Made by a program: the position numbers and the translations under genes. Source: Pseudomonadota bacterium (GTDB lineage Bacteria; Pseudomonadota; Alphaproteobacteria; Rhizobiales; Rhizobiaceae). From it: a DNA stretch of 64,000 bases. The stretch covers positions 11,720 through 75,719 of the forward strand of contig JAEWPB010000177.1 in NCBI GenBank assembly GCA_023399465.1. The letters are read 5' to 3'. Under the pieces are notes generated by a model. The model was given only the letters and a program-made list of their open reading frames with translations, was not told the origin of the DNA and ran no database searches. Below, one piece after another: positions 55,294 through 63,598 of this stretch; position 1 is the first letter of the stretch, and every line of letters starts with the position of its first letter.

Positions 55294-56535
55294 ATGACGG
55301 GTAGCGAAGATCAGCGTAAATGGACGGAGCGGCCCTATCATCGTCGCTGGCTATGGCAGCAGGCCGATGCGCTGTTCGATTTCTTCCAGTATCGAAGCCT
55401 CAATCCGAAGGGCGGCTTCTTCGATCTCGACCTCACCGGCAAGCCGCTCGATCCGGTCAATCCGGTTCGCGCCATCCACCTCTCCGCCCGCATGGTGCAC
55501 TGCTTCGCCATCGGCAGCCTGCTCGGCCGGCCGGGCGCCGACCGCATGGTCGACCGCGGCATGACCTCGATCTGGAACCAGCATCGCGATGCCGAGTTCG
55601 GCGGCTATATCTGGTCCTACGACGACAATGGGCCGGTCGATGCCAGCAAGCAGGGCTATGGTCACGCCTTCGTGCTGCTGGCCGCCGCGAGCGCCAAGAC
55701 GGTCGGCCATCCGCTCGCCGGCCGGATGCTCGCCGACGTCACCGAAATCCTGGAGCAGAAATTCTGGGAAAGCCGCCACGGCGCTATAGCCGAAGAGTTC
55801 AAGCGCGACTGGTCACCGATCGGCGACTATCGTGGCCAGAACTCCAACATGCACCTGACGGAAGCCCTGATGGCCGCCTTCGAGGCGACCGGCGAGAGAG
55901 CCTATCTCGATAAGGCCGAAAGCATCGCCGACCTCGTCATCCGCCGCCGCGCTGGCGAAAACGGCTACCGCGTCGCCGAGCACTTCACCGGAGAATGGGC
56001 GCTCGACAAGAATTATCGCGGCAACGAGATGTTCCGCCCGTCCGGCACGACGCCGGGGCACTGGCTGGAATGGGCGCGCCTGACGCTGCAGCTCTGGGTC
56101 CTCGGCGGCAAGCGCCACGAGTGGATGCCGAAAGCCGCGCGCGAACTCTTCGCGCAGTCGATGGCGCTCGGCTGGGACGAGGCGAAAGGCGGCTTCTTCT
56201 ACACTCTCGACTGGAACGACGTGCCGGCCCGGCGCGAGAAACTGTGGTGGCCGGCCTGCGAGGCCGCTGCCGCCGCCCACTTCCTCAACGAGCACGATCC
56301 GGGCGAATTCCATGAAGCCAGCTACCGCCGCATCTGGGGCGCCATCGCCAATCATTTCCTCGACCACGAGAACGGCGGCTGGCACGAGGAACTGACCGAG
56401 GATCTGGTGCCGGCGCACACGATCTTTCCCGGCAAGGGCGACATCTATCACGCCCTGCAGGCATGCCTCATCCCGCTCTTCCCGGCCACCGGCAGCCTGA
56501 CCAAGGTTATCCCGGAAGCAAGCACGCGGATCTGA
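55294..56535 (+). CDS. AGE-family epimerase/isomerase
   Basis: A 413-residue (alpha/alpha)6-barrel protein of the N-acylglucosamine 2-epimerase family, which includes mannose isomerases and cellobiose epimerases. The family His residues appear in HLSARMVHCFAIG and GQNSNMHLTEALMAAFEATG, and late in PGHWLEWARL and GKGDIYHALQACL. GGGAG stands seven bases before the ATG. The sugar substrate is unknown; the length fits a mannose or N-acyl sugar epimerase rather than the larger eukaryote-type binding protein. It is convergent with the heme-degrading-domain gene. Confidence 0.87.
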   Translation: MTGSEDQRKWTERPYHRRWLWQQADALFDFFQYRSLNPKGGFFDLDLTGKPLDPVNPVRAIHLSARMVHCFAIGSLLGRPGADRMVDRGMTSIWNQHRDAEFGGYIWSYDDNGPVDASKQGYGHAFVLLAAASAKTVGHPLAGRMLADVTEILEQKFWESRHGAIAEEFKRDWSPIGDYRGQNSNMHLTEALMAAFEATGERAYLDKAESIADLVIRRRAGENGYRVAEHFTGEWALDKNYRGNEMFRPSGTTPGHWLEWARLTLQLWVLGGKRHEWMPKAARELFAQSMALGWDEAKGGFFYTLDWNDVPARREKLWWPACEAAAAAHFLNEHDPGEFHEASYRRIWGAIANHFLDHENGGWHEELTEDLVPAHTIFPGKGDIYHALQACLIPLFPATGSLTKVIPEASTRI

Positions 56536-56559
56536 TCGGCAGGCTTAGCCAAGCCCTCG

Positions 56560-56587
56560 AGGCGCCGGCTCCCCGTGACCGGCGCCT
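56560..56587. terminator. Possible terminator between the epimerase and the heme-degrading-domain gene
   Basis: Perfect 9-base stem AGGCGCCGG and CCGGCGCCT with a ten-base loop in the short gap between two convergent genes. It lacks a good T run on either side, so the role is uncertain. Confidence 0.4.
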
Positions 56588-56603
56588 GCTATCTCCGGCC
56601 CGC

Positions 56604-57101
56604 CTAGTGTTCGGCGAGACGAAGCTCGCTGATATCGCGATTGAGCAGTTTCGCCAGCGCCTCGACCACCAGATTGTGGTCCTCTCGTTGCGGCAGGCCG
56701 GACACCGTCACCGCGCCGATGCACCCCGCCCCCTTCACCACGACAGGGAAGCTGCCGCCATGCGAGGCATAATCGGCATCCGACAGGCCGAACCGTGCCT
56801 GCAGCGTCGTGCCCTGCTTTGCCAGCGACAGCCCGGTCGCATAGCTGCTCTTGAAGAAGCGAAGCGTGAGATTGCGCTTGCGACGGATCCACTGGGCATT
56901 GTCCGGCGTCGATCCGGGAAGTGCCGCATAGAAGACTGGCATCGAATGCAGGCTGACGTCGATTGCAACGCCGAGTCCGCGCGTCTCGGCCATTTCCTGC
57001 AGCAGCTTCCCCAGCCGCCAGGCGGTCCTCAGGTCGAAAGCCTCAAAGATCAGGGCGTCTTCCTGCTCGGCGATGCGATCCAGATCGCGGTCTATGGTCA
57101 T
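56604..57101 (-). CDS. UPF0303 family protein with heme-degrading (GlcG/HbpS-like) domain
   Basis: A 165-residue protein of the UPF0303 branch of the HbpS/GlcG domain family. AWRLGKLLQEMA and SYATGLSLAKQGTTLQARFGLSDADYASHGGSFPVVVKG in parts are the family signatures. Related proteins bind heme or degradation products, but no function is fixed for this branch. It starts with ATG at 57101 after GGGAGGGAAC-type sequence. It is leftward and separated by 120 bases from the LicD-type gene on the same strand. Confidence 0.82.
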   Translation of the reverse strand: MTIDRDLDRIAEQEDALIFEAFDLRTAWRLGKLLQEMAETRGLGVAIDVSLHSMPVFYAALPGSTPDNAQWIRRKRNLTLRFFKSSYATGLSLAKQGTTLQARFGLSDADYASHGGSFPVVVKGAGCIGAVTVSGLPQREDHNLVVEALAKLLNRDISELRLAEH

Positions 57102-57221
57102 GGCTGTTCCCTCCCGGTTGTTTTTACCGACAATCGCCAGCCATTGCCCCGATGTAAAGCGCGAAAAGGAGCACTCCGCATGGACTGCTCCCCTGAAACA
57201 CGCGCATCAATGGGCGTGAAG

Positions 57222-58853
57222 CTACTTCTTGATCGCAACGATCCGGCAGAGCACCGGGTTTTCCCCGTCCATGACCGAGAACCCGTTGCCGATCTGCTTC
57301 ACCTCGACGGAGAAACCATGATCGCCCTCGAGCCTCTTGATGAATTCCGACGGGTCGATGAAGCGGCGATCGCCGTACTTGAACGTCTTCTTCAGCTTGG
57401 CGTCACCGATCGCCCGGAACTCGAGGAACAGCGCCTCGCCGCTACGGGCGGCATTGGCGATCGCCGTCAGCAGCGCCTGCTCCTCCTTGAAGTCGGTGCC
57501 GTGAAGGATGAAGCGGGCGTAAAAGGAGATGGCGCGGTCGGGAAACTGGTTCCGCTCGCGCTCGACAATCGCAGGCACGACCGATTTGCGGATGCAGTCG
57601 CCCAGTTCGACAACCGCCCTGTCCTGAAGCTTGAGGTCATCAATGCGGCGACGCGCCTTCTCGACCGCGAGTTCGTGGTTGTCGATGCCGACAACCCGCT
57701 TTCCGGCTTTTGCCAGGCCCTCGATATCACGCCCGTCACCGCAACCGATATCGATGAACGTGTCGGCCGCCCAGGAACTGCCAGCCGCAAAGACGCTGAA
57801 GCTCGACGGCGCAAGCGCCTTGCTGTTGAGGTAGTAGTCGGTCCAGTGGATCTTGTCGCGCTCGGGCTTGGTCAGGCGCGCTTCCTTGGCTGCCTCGCGG
57901 CGGTCGAGCTTCCAGTTGAAGCCCGGATTCGGCGTCCGCCAGTGCTCGCCATAGATGTTCTCGATGAAGCGCTCGGGATTGGCGATGGCGCTGACCGGGT
58001 GCCCGGAAAGGGTAAGCTCGACATAGCCGTCGAAATCCGCCTTCGTGAAGGCCCGCTCGCCTGCGGTGCCGAACGGGAACTGCAGCTTTCCGGCCTGATC
58101 GAAATAGAGGTGGAAGCAATCGACGACCGCACCGCTTACCGGATCCGAGATCCACAGGCAGGGAGCCTTGGGATCGACGCGATAGCCCCTGCGGCACAGC
58201 TCCAGTCCGATCTCGATGAATTCCTGCCGCACTTCCTTCGGGGTCGAATGCCTGGAAATGATCGCCGCGTCGAAATCGTGATCGTGACCGATGAAGGCCC
58301 CGCCCCTGACCGCTCCGAGCATCGTGCCATAGCACACCACCAGTTCGACGCCCATGTCCCTGAGGTCATGGCGAAGCCGGTCGTACTGCGCGAAAATCTC
58401 TGCCTGCCACTTGGTGTCGACCGTCTTCGACAGTTGCAGCCAGCCCTTCTGGTTGAAGACCATGCCGGAATCGAGCTGCTTGAAGAGGTCGGAAGGCGTC
58501 AGCTTCGCGTCGCCAGCAGGAACCTTGATGCCGGATGCGAACGGCAGCGTGTCACCGTCAACTTCAACATGAAGCCTGTCCTTGCCGCGCTTGTATTTCC
58601 ATACCCCGCTGCAATTGATGCGAAAACTGTGCTCGTTGGCGGAACTGCCCGGTACGCTCCAGGTACCGGCAATCCGCCTGCCGTTGAGCATCAGCGACAC
58701 CCGCCGCGGCGCGCCGTCGGCGGTGTGGACCAAACCGGAAAAGTTTTCCCGCGACACGTCCTTGACCCGTCCCTGCGCCGGGCGATCGCTCGTCACAACC
58801 GGCTTGGCGGATTTCCTGGGGCGGAATGCCGCCAACAACTTGCTGAGGTTCAT
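57222..58853 (-). CDS. LicD-type nucleotidyltransferase-fold protein fused to a methyltransferase
   Basis: A 543-residue cytoplasmic fusion. Residues about 35-110 form a beta-rich N-terminal part of unknown family. Residues about 160-330 are LicD-like: YGTMLGAVRGGAFIGHDHDFDAAI carries the acid cluster that binds metal in LicD/fukutin phospho-transferases. Residues about 360-540 form a class I methyltransferase with DIGCGDGRDIEGLAKAG and a GIDNHELAVEKA acid. LicD proteins place phosphocholine or similar groups on surface glycans, so the product may modify and methylate a glycan substituent; that is inference. The next gene upstream is a related stand-alone methyltransferase. Confidence 0.78.
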   Translation of the reverse strand: MNLSKLLAAFRPRKSAKPVVTSDRPAQGRVKDVSRENFSGLVHTADGAPRRVSLMLNGRRIAGTWSVPGSSANEHSFRINCSGVWKYKRGKDRLHVEVDGDTLPFASGIKVPAGDAKLTPSDLFKQLDSGMVFNQKGWLQLSKTVDTKWQAEIFAQYDRLRHDLRDMGVELVVCYGTMLGAVRGGAFIGHDHDFDAAIISRHSTPKEVRQEFIEIGLELCRRGYRVDPKAPCLWISDPVSGAVVDCFHLYFDQAGKLQFPFGTAGERAFTKADFDGYVELTLSGHPVSAIANPERFIENIYGEHWRTPNPGFNWKLDRREAAKEARLTKPERDKIHWTDYYLNSKALAPSSFSVFAAGSSWAADTFIDIGCGDGRDIEGLAKAGKRVVGIDNHELAVEKARRRIDDLKLQDRAVVELGDCIRKSVVPAIVERERNQFPDRAISFYARFILHGTDFKEEQALLTAIANAARSGEALFLEFRAIGDAKLKKTFKYGDRRFIDPSEFIKRLEGDHGFSVEVKQIGNGFSVMDGENPVLCRIVAIKK

Positions 58854-58886
58854 GGTCTTCCAACTTTCCCGATATGGCGACCTGCC

Positions 58887-59525
58887 TTACGCAGCGGTTT
58901 CCCTGGTCAGGAGCACCCGCGCCACATGCGCATCGTCCTGCTTGAACTTGGCGAAACCGAAGCCCTCGGTGAAGTATTGCGGGGCGAAACCGGCTGCCTG
59001 CGCGCGCACCAGGAATGCGACCGGCGGAATGAAACGACGATAATGCGACGGGGTCACCTTGGCCTGCTGCGCATCGCGATCGGTACGGAATTCGATCGCC
59101 AGCATGGCAAAGTTCCTGAGGCCCGCGACCATCCCAAGGAACGCAGCTTCGGTTTCCTCGTCGATGGCATGCAGGAAAAAGCGCGCATAGACGACGATCG
59201 GCCCGTCCGTGGCAGCAGCGATCCTTTCGCCGAGATCCGGCGCATCGACGCTGGAGCACAGAAACTTGGCATTGCGCAAGCCGCGCTGATGGGCCGTGGT
59301 ATCGCAACGATCGATCGCGGACGTGGAGCCGTCGATGCCGAGGACGTTATGGCCGACGCTTGCGAAAAAGAGGCTGTCGCGCCCGGTACCGCATCCGATG
59401 TCGACGATCGTCGCTCCTTCCGGCACTTCCCCGGCGGTGAAAACGGCAAACTGTGACGGCACGCTCGGCACCGCCGAACGCGAGCCGTAGAATTCGTTCC
59501 AATAACCTGCTTCAGAATTCGACAT
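58887..59525 (-). CDS. Class I S-adenosylmethionine methyltransferase
   Basis: A 212-residue methyltransferase of the same branch as the C-terminal part of the neighbouring LicD fusion: both share a DIGCGxGRD cofactor site, GIDG/GIDN acidic loop and a YARFFLHA / YARFILHG segment. Here they are IVDIGCGTGRDSLFFASVG (about 36-54) and VYARFFLHAIDEE. GAGG is about seven bases before the ATG at 59525. The gene ends 33 bases before the fusion gene, so the two are in one unit. Duplication of a common ancestor is likely. Substrate unknown, probably a glycan component. Confidence 0.82.
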   Translation of the reverse strand: MSNSEAGYWNEFYGSRSAVPSVPSQFAVFTAGEVPEGATIVDIGCGTGRDSLFFASVGHNVLGIDGSTSAIDRCDTTAHQRGLRNAKFLCSSVDAPDLGERIAAATDGPIVVYARFFLHAIDEETEAAFLGMVAGLRNFAMLAIEFRTDRDAQQAKVTPSHYRRFIPPVAFLVRAQAAGFAPQYFTEGFGFAKFKQDDAHVARVLLTRETAA

Positions 59526-59777
59526 TCACATACCTCTATGTTAGCGCGCGGATATAAAGCACGCGGCCTTCGCGGACGCAACAGCCGAAGCAACAGGAAA
59601 TATAGAAGTCACAACTTGTTTTCGGCACAGAAATACGCTGTTTCACGCCCCATAAATGCCGGACTCTGCAATATCGGGAATCACCCGGACTGAACGGATT
59701 AAGTACAGTAAAGATCAATCGCCTGCGCGAATCCGGCGCAACCCGACCGCCCGCAGGCGCTCCCCACTCGGATAGCC

Positions 59778-60491
59778 TTACAGAGAATAGCCGAACTGAC
59801 GGAGGTCTTCGGCGAACAGGTGTTCCGCTGTCGAGAGGATCTCGTCATCCACGATATCCTCGTAGCGATGCGGGGCGGGTGGGCCCTCGTTCATCCTGGG
59901 AACATCCTCGACCCTGAAAGAGGCCCCGACCAGGCCGAGGACAACCGGCATCATCCGGTCAAACTCCTCGATCCTGGCGATGACGTTCGGAACTCGCCAG
60001 GACGATGCCGCGCTCTTCAGAAGTTGCGCCTGCGGCGCCCAATGCGCATTCCGCACCTGCCAGATATCGTGGGCGTCCCGGATCATCGCCAGGAACCGCT
60101 TGAAGTCGGCGCGGTGCTGCTCGAGCGTCGGGTCCTTTGGCAGTTCGGCCTGATATCGACGTATGAAGCGCCGACGGTACATCGGCATCGAATACTTCGT
60201 CTCGTGGAACAGTTTTTCATTGAAGCCGGAATAGGCGCGCTTCAGCGGATGGCGCACGAAGGTGAAGACGACATCGGAACCCGATCGGCGCGTTCTGTCG
60301 TCCGGACTGTCGGATAGCTGCACCAGCAGATCCTTGCGCTCATGGATCGTCAGCGGGTCATCCAGGAATGCGCCGTCATCCAGCGCATGCATGATGTTCT
60401 TTATGGTCGTGCATCCGCTCTTCGGCAGGCTGACATATGCAAGCGGAAGCGTCTTGCACGCAAATATTCTCGGAGAAACCGGTGGACGCAT
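59778..60491 (-). CDS. Sulfotransferase family 2 (carbohydrate sulfotransferase-like)
   Basis: A 237-residue enzyme of the Sulfotransfer_2 type that moves sulfate from PAPS to a glycan hydroxyl. The 5'-phosphosulfate loop is AYVSLPKSGCTTIKNIMHAL (about 18-37) and the 3'-phosphate site is FVRHPLKRAYSGFNEKL. It lacks a clear signal peptide or anchor. The ATG at 60491 (AGGGAT before it) is used; earlier in-frame ATG codons at 60518 and 60536 lie in AT-rich sequence and lack a ribosome site. With the LicD fusion and the methyltransferase it forms a decoration set, separated from them by 252 bases. Confidence 0.8.
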   Translation of the reverse strand: MRPPVSPRIFACKTLPLAYVSLPKSGCTTIKNIMHALDDGAFLDDPLTIHERKDLLVQLSDSPDDRTRRSGSDVVFTFVRHPLKRAYSGFNEKLFHETKYSMPMYRRRFIRRYQAELPKDPTLEQHRADFKRFLAMIRDAHDIWQVRNAHWAPQAQLLKSAASSWRVPNVIARIEEFDRMMPVVLGLVGASFRVEDVPRMNEGPPAPHRYEDIVDDEILSTAEHLFAEDLRQFGYSL

Positions 60492-60832
60492 GACATATCC
60501 CTGAATGTACCAATTCATAACACCGTATATAGGCATACAAAACAAACAATTAACGCACCGCGTCTCCCTAGATTGCGAGACCGACGCAGTCGTCCGGAGA
60601 AACGTCGAGGTGAAGGAACAAGCGGGCCTGACCTTCAGCAAGGACTTCGACATTGCCGTGACGGACGTCTACGAGGCCCACCGCGCCTCCGGTTAATATC
60701 ATCGAGGGCGCCTCGGGCGACGCGCCAATGCTGGCAACGCAAACCTTGGCCTTTGAGCGGGTTCCGGACCTCAGCATTGAATACGGCTAGGGTCGCATCT
60801 CGATGAGACGTCGATATTTCGCCCTTCAAAAC
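60492..60832. other. Non-coding or decayed stretch
   Basis: About 340 bases after the sulfotransferase start with AT-rich parts and only weak short frames, among them 60568-60777 on the minus strand and 60505-60696 on the plus strand. Each reads moderately protein-like, but neither has a ribosome site or a recognised family. It probably contains the sulfotransferase promoter plus decayed sequence. Confidence 0.4.
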
Positions 60833-61213
60833 TTAGGCCAGCTCCGCTTCGGCCTTTGAGCCGCGAGTGCGACAGTATTTTCGTCGGATGTCGATGATGT
60901 GGCGGGCCGCGAATGGTAATTCGATGCCACCCCAAAACTGCTGGTTTTCCTCTATGGTGCTTGGATCGTTGTCCAAGATGCCTAGATAACCGCCTTGAAT
61001 ACGTTCGCGGACAAGGACCCACATCCGTTCCACTGCAACAGGCGCTTCCTCGTCATCGACGCTGATACGGAAGATCAGCTTGGCCAAGCCGCCTGGCTGC
61101 AGTCCTTCCCGGGCCTCACGATCAGGAATCCAAAAGGTGTCGGGTGCCGACCGATGGTATTTCTCCCCATCGTCCAAGCACCAACCATCCACATCGAAAT
61201 CAGGCTCTCGCAT
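60833..61213 (-). CDS. Small DUF2314-like protein
   Basis: A 126-residue soluble protein of unknown function. The segment ERMWVLVRERIQGGYLGILDN followed by DPS and, 14 residues on, LPFAARHIIDI follows the pattern of DUF2314-type domains (MWV, LDNDP, then a late F-x-x-xHI). The first part has WCLDDGEKYHRSAPDTFWIP. There is no good ribosome site before the ATG at 61213, and an in-frame stop lies close upstream, so the start is fixed only by the frame. Next to a recombinase remnant it may be accessory. DUF2314-type genes sit at times near effectors or toxins, but no such partner is visible. Confidence 0.55.
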   Translation of the reverse strand: MREPDFDVDGWCLDDGEKYHRSAPDTFWIPDREAREGLQPGGLAKLIFRISVDDEEAPVAVERMWVLVRERIQGGYLGILDNDPSTIEENQQFWGGIELPFAARHIIDIRRKYCRTRGSKAEAELA

Positions 61214-61432
61214 GGGGAAGATCTACTGCATCGGTTGAAGCTCTGCAATCCGCCCCTTTTTGGACTTTTCAAGTTGGCAGCTTCGGCCCGAAAACATGTC
61301 TGACATTAAGCTCATTCGCAAACCTAAACGGACAACGGATTGGCGCTGCCATCAAATGGATAATCGGCGATGAGGGGGCGTCCCCCACGCGTCAGCCAGA
61401 ATCACGGGCCATCATTTGGACAACTCCGACGG

Positions 61433-61516
61433 CATACCAAACTCGAAAGCACCGTTCGATATCTTGGCATCGAGATTGATGACGCGTTGCGAATTGCAGA
61501 GCAGATTGAATTATAG
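61433..61516 (+). pseudogene. C-terminal remnant of a tyrosine recombinase (integrase)
   Basis: Reading the plus strand from 61433 gives HTKLESTVRYLGIE and then a short acidic tail ending at the stop codon 61514-61516. This is the typical end of rhizobial integrases: the (LG)HTK-EST-xxY motif has the nucleophilic Tyr. Upstream codons in the same frame lose the family pattern after a few residues, so only the last 28 codons remain. It marks a decayed mobile element. Confidence 0.78.
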
Positions 61517-61742
61517 GACGCAGACTACCGGCGCTAGTCGGTGGTCGCCGGTGCGCCAACACCGGACAGTAACGTCAAGCTGAGCACGGTCCGATTAGGG
61601 GCCCGGGAGCGGTCCGTCGGCTTCTGGCTGCGAAGTTGCTATTAGCGGACGTTCTTTATGCCTGCCAAAGGGCGATATGTGATTGATTGAGGGGGCCGGG
61701 ACGCCCGCCTCGAAATCACGGGGAACCCCATCAGCATGCAGA
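61517..61742. other. Non-coding stretch after the recombinase remnant
   Basis: No convincing gene, terminator or repeat was found. It probably belongs to the remains of the same element, and it contains the region after the SDR gene's stop at 61743. Confidence 0.4.
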
Positions 61743-62495
61743 TCAAAACATGTAGCGACGAAAGCCGCCGTCTACCGGAATAACCGTTCCCGTAATGTAA
61801 CCAGCACGGGGCGATGCAAGGAATGTAACCAGGTCGGCAAGTTCCTGTGGCTCACCAAAACGGCCTACTGGGATGTGAGACACAGAAAACTCCTCGCGAC
61901 GATCCGGGGAGTATAGCCGTGTCATTTGCTCCGATTTGATCTTGCCAGGGCCTATACAATTTACGGTTACACCATCTTTGGCGACAATATCAGAGACGCC
62001 CTTTGACCAAGCGTGGACGGCAACCTTTGCCACTGCAGCCGAATTCAATCCCGTTCCCTCATTCGGTCCAGTGACATTGAGTATGCGGCCCCAGCGCTGC
62101 GCTTGCATGCCCGGCAGCACGTAACCGGTGAGTTGCCGGTGACGAGTCCAGTTCAACGTCATCGACGCCTCCCAATCCTCATCGGAGGTCTTGAGATCAA
62201 CCGCTCGGCTGGCTCCCATGCAGTTGACGAGGATATCAATAGCACCGTGAGTGGCGATGGCTTGTGCCGACGCATTCTCGGGCGCATCGGTGCGCATCAT
62301 GTCGATTTCTATGAGAGAAACGCCGCAGGCCCCAACCGCCATGCACTCCTTGCCAACTTCCGCAAGCAATTTTTGCCGGCGACCGACCAGCGCTAATGCC
62401 ACCCCTTCCGCCGCCAGTGATAGTGCTATGGCCCGACCGATTCCCGCGGTGGCGCCGGTCACCAAAGCGCGACGCCGCATCAATTCCAAGTCCAT
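61743..62495 (-). CDS. SDR-family oxidoreductase lacking the catalytic tyrosine
   Basis: A 250-residue Rossmann-fold protein. The nucleotide site TGATAGIGRA is intact, as are the ILVNCMGA strand and the C-terminal YITGTVIPVDGGFRR. The catalytic region differs from classical SDR proteins: where Ser and Tyr-x-x-x-Lys are expected it reads NVTGPNEGTGLNSAAVAK, so Lys is kept but an Ala stands at the Tyr place. AGGAGGATATCC precedes the ATG at 62495. The divergent active site makes ordinary alcohol/ketone chemistry doubtful; another mechanism or a binding role is possible. Its neighbours are another SDR and a cupin. Confidence 0.82.
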   Translation of the reverse strand: MDLELMRRRALVTGATAGIGRAIALSLAAEGVALALVGRRQKLLAEVGKECMAVGACGVSLIEIDMMRTDAPENASAQAIATHGAIDILVNCMGASRAVDLKTSDEDWEASMTLNWTRHRQLTGYVLPGMQAQRWGRILNVTGPNEGTGLNSAAVAKVAVHAWSKGVSDIVAKDGVTVNCIGPGKIKSEQMTRLYSPDRREEFSVSHIPVGRFGEPQELADLVTFLASPRAGYITGTVIPVDGGFRRYMF

Positions 62496-62753
62496 GGATA
62501 TCCTCCTTGCAAACTAAGGTCCAGCAATCAAAATGTTCCGACCGACAACCACCCAGGTGACACGGCTTGTTCGGCGCTCGGCGATTTCGCTAATTTTTCA
62601 GGCGTGTATTTGTCATAGAGGCTGTCTTTTTTCGACCCATTGCGCGCTCAGGACTAAAACTGACGTCGACAAGTCGCGGATCAATCCTTGGCACAACGAG
62701 GTTGAAAATCACGCCGCCTTCGACGATATGGGCGAAATTTCAGACGGGACGAT

Positions 62754-63500
62754 CTAGTGAATGAACGCTCCGCCATTCACGTCGATGGTGGCCCCGGTGA
62801 CGTAGGAAGAGAGATCCGAAGCTAGGAAAAGGCACACGCCCGCCACTTCGTCTGGACGGCCCACGCGCCCGAGCGGATACGATTCCGCCGTGCGATGCTT
62901 GTTTTCATCCGGGTTTGCGCCGCGCGAAAAGTCAGTCAGGATCAGCCCGGGGGCAACGGCATTCGCCCTGATGCCATGCGGTCCCAGTTCCTTGGCCATG
63001 GCTCGAGTGAGACCCAGAACGCCGGCCTTTGCCGCGCAATAGTGCGGTCCGCCGAACACGCCGCCGCCCTGAAGTGCGGAAAGGGAGGAGATGTTGATGA
63101 TCGCCCCCTGCCCGCGCGCCTGCATCGATGGCAGTGCGGCCTGCGTCATTTGCAGAGTGCCCTTGAGCACGACATCGGTGACCAGCGCGTAGTCCTCGCC
63201 CGTGATCTCCGCGATCTTTCGTTTCTGCGTAAGGCCGGCATTGTTGACGAGGATATCGATCACGCCCCATTTTTCCACAACGGTCGCAATCGCAGCCCGA
63301 CAACTGGACGCACTCGTCACGTCGCAGCCAACACCGATCACCTGATCGCCGAATTCCTTCGCAGCTTCGCTCGCTTCCCTCGCATCGAGATCCAGAAGGG
63401 CGACGCGCGCTCCGTGCTTCACGAAAAGCGCTCCGATAGCCTTGCCTATGCCCCTCGCCCTCGACGCACCAGTAATCACGGCAACACGATTCTCAAGCAT
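62754..63500 (-). CDS. SDR-family oxidoreductase (FabG-like, classical)
   Basis: A 248-residue classical short-chain dehydrogenase. The nucleotide motif is ITGASRARGIGKAIG, the N-A-G strand is ILVNNAGL, and the catalytic triad is complete with NISSLSALQGG for Ser and YCAAKAG for Tyr/Lys. The tail ends VTGATIDVNGGAFIH, as in sugar and 3-hydroxyacyl dehydrogenases. It starts with ATG at 63500 after AGAGAG. The 258 bases between it and the next SDR hold no gene. Substrate unknown; a hydroxy acid or sugar is likely given the adjacent cupin. Confidence 0.88.
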   Translation of the reverse strand: MLENRVAVITGASRARGIGKAIGALFVKHGARVALLDLDAREASEAAKEFGDQVIGVGCDVTSASSCRAAIATVVEKWGVIDILVNNAGLTQKRKIAEITGEDYALVTDVVLKGTLQMTQAALPSMQARGQGAIINISSLSALQGGGVFGGPHYCAAKAGVLGLTRAMAKELGPHGIRANAVAPGLILTDFSRGANPDENKHRTAESYPLGRVGRPDEVAGVCLFLASDLSSYVTGATIDVNGGAFIH

Positions 63501-63598
63501 GCTCTCTCCCTAGAGACCGACGTCTGATCGGTCGATATTTTGAATAAGGTTTGAAGGCCGCGCAGGTGTTCGCCGGCGGCCTTCGTGTCGCGCTGCCG

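Noticed and set aside
60505..60777. Two short overlapping frames on opposite strands near the sulfotransferase
   Set aside because: Each reads protein-like in part, but neither has a ribosome site or a recognised family, and they exclude each other.
62533..62757. Plus-strand frame between the two SDR genes
   Set aside because: No ribosome site and no family pattern; its stop merely touches the end of the next gene.
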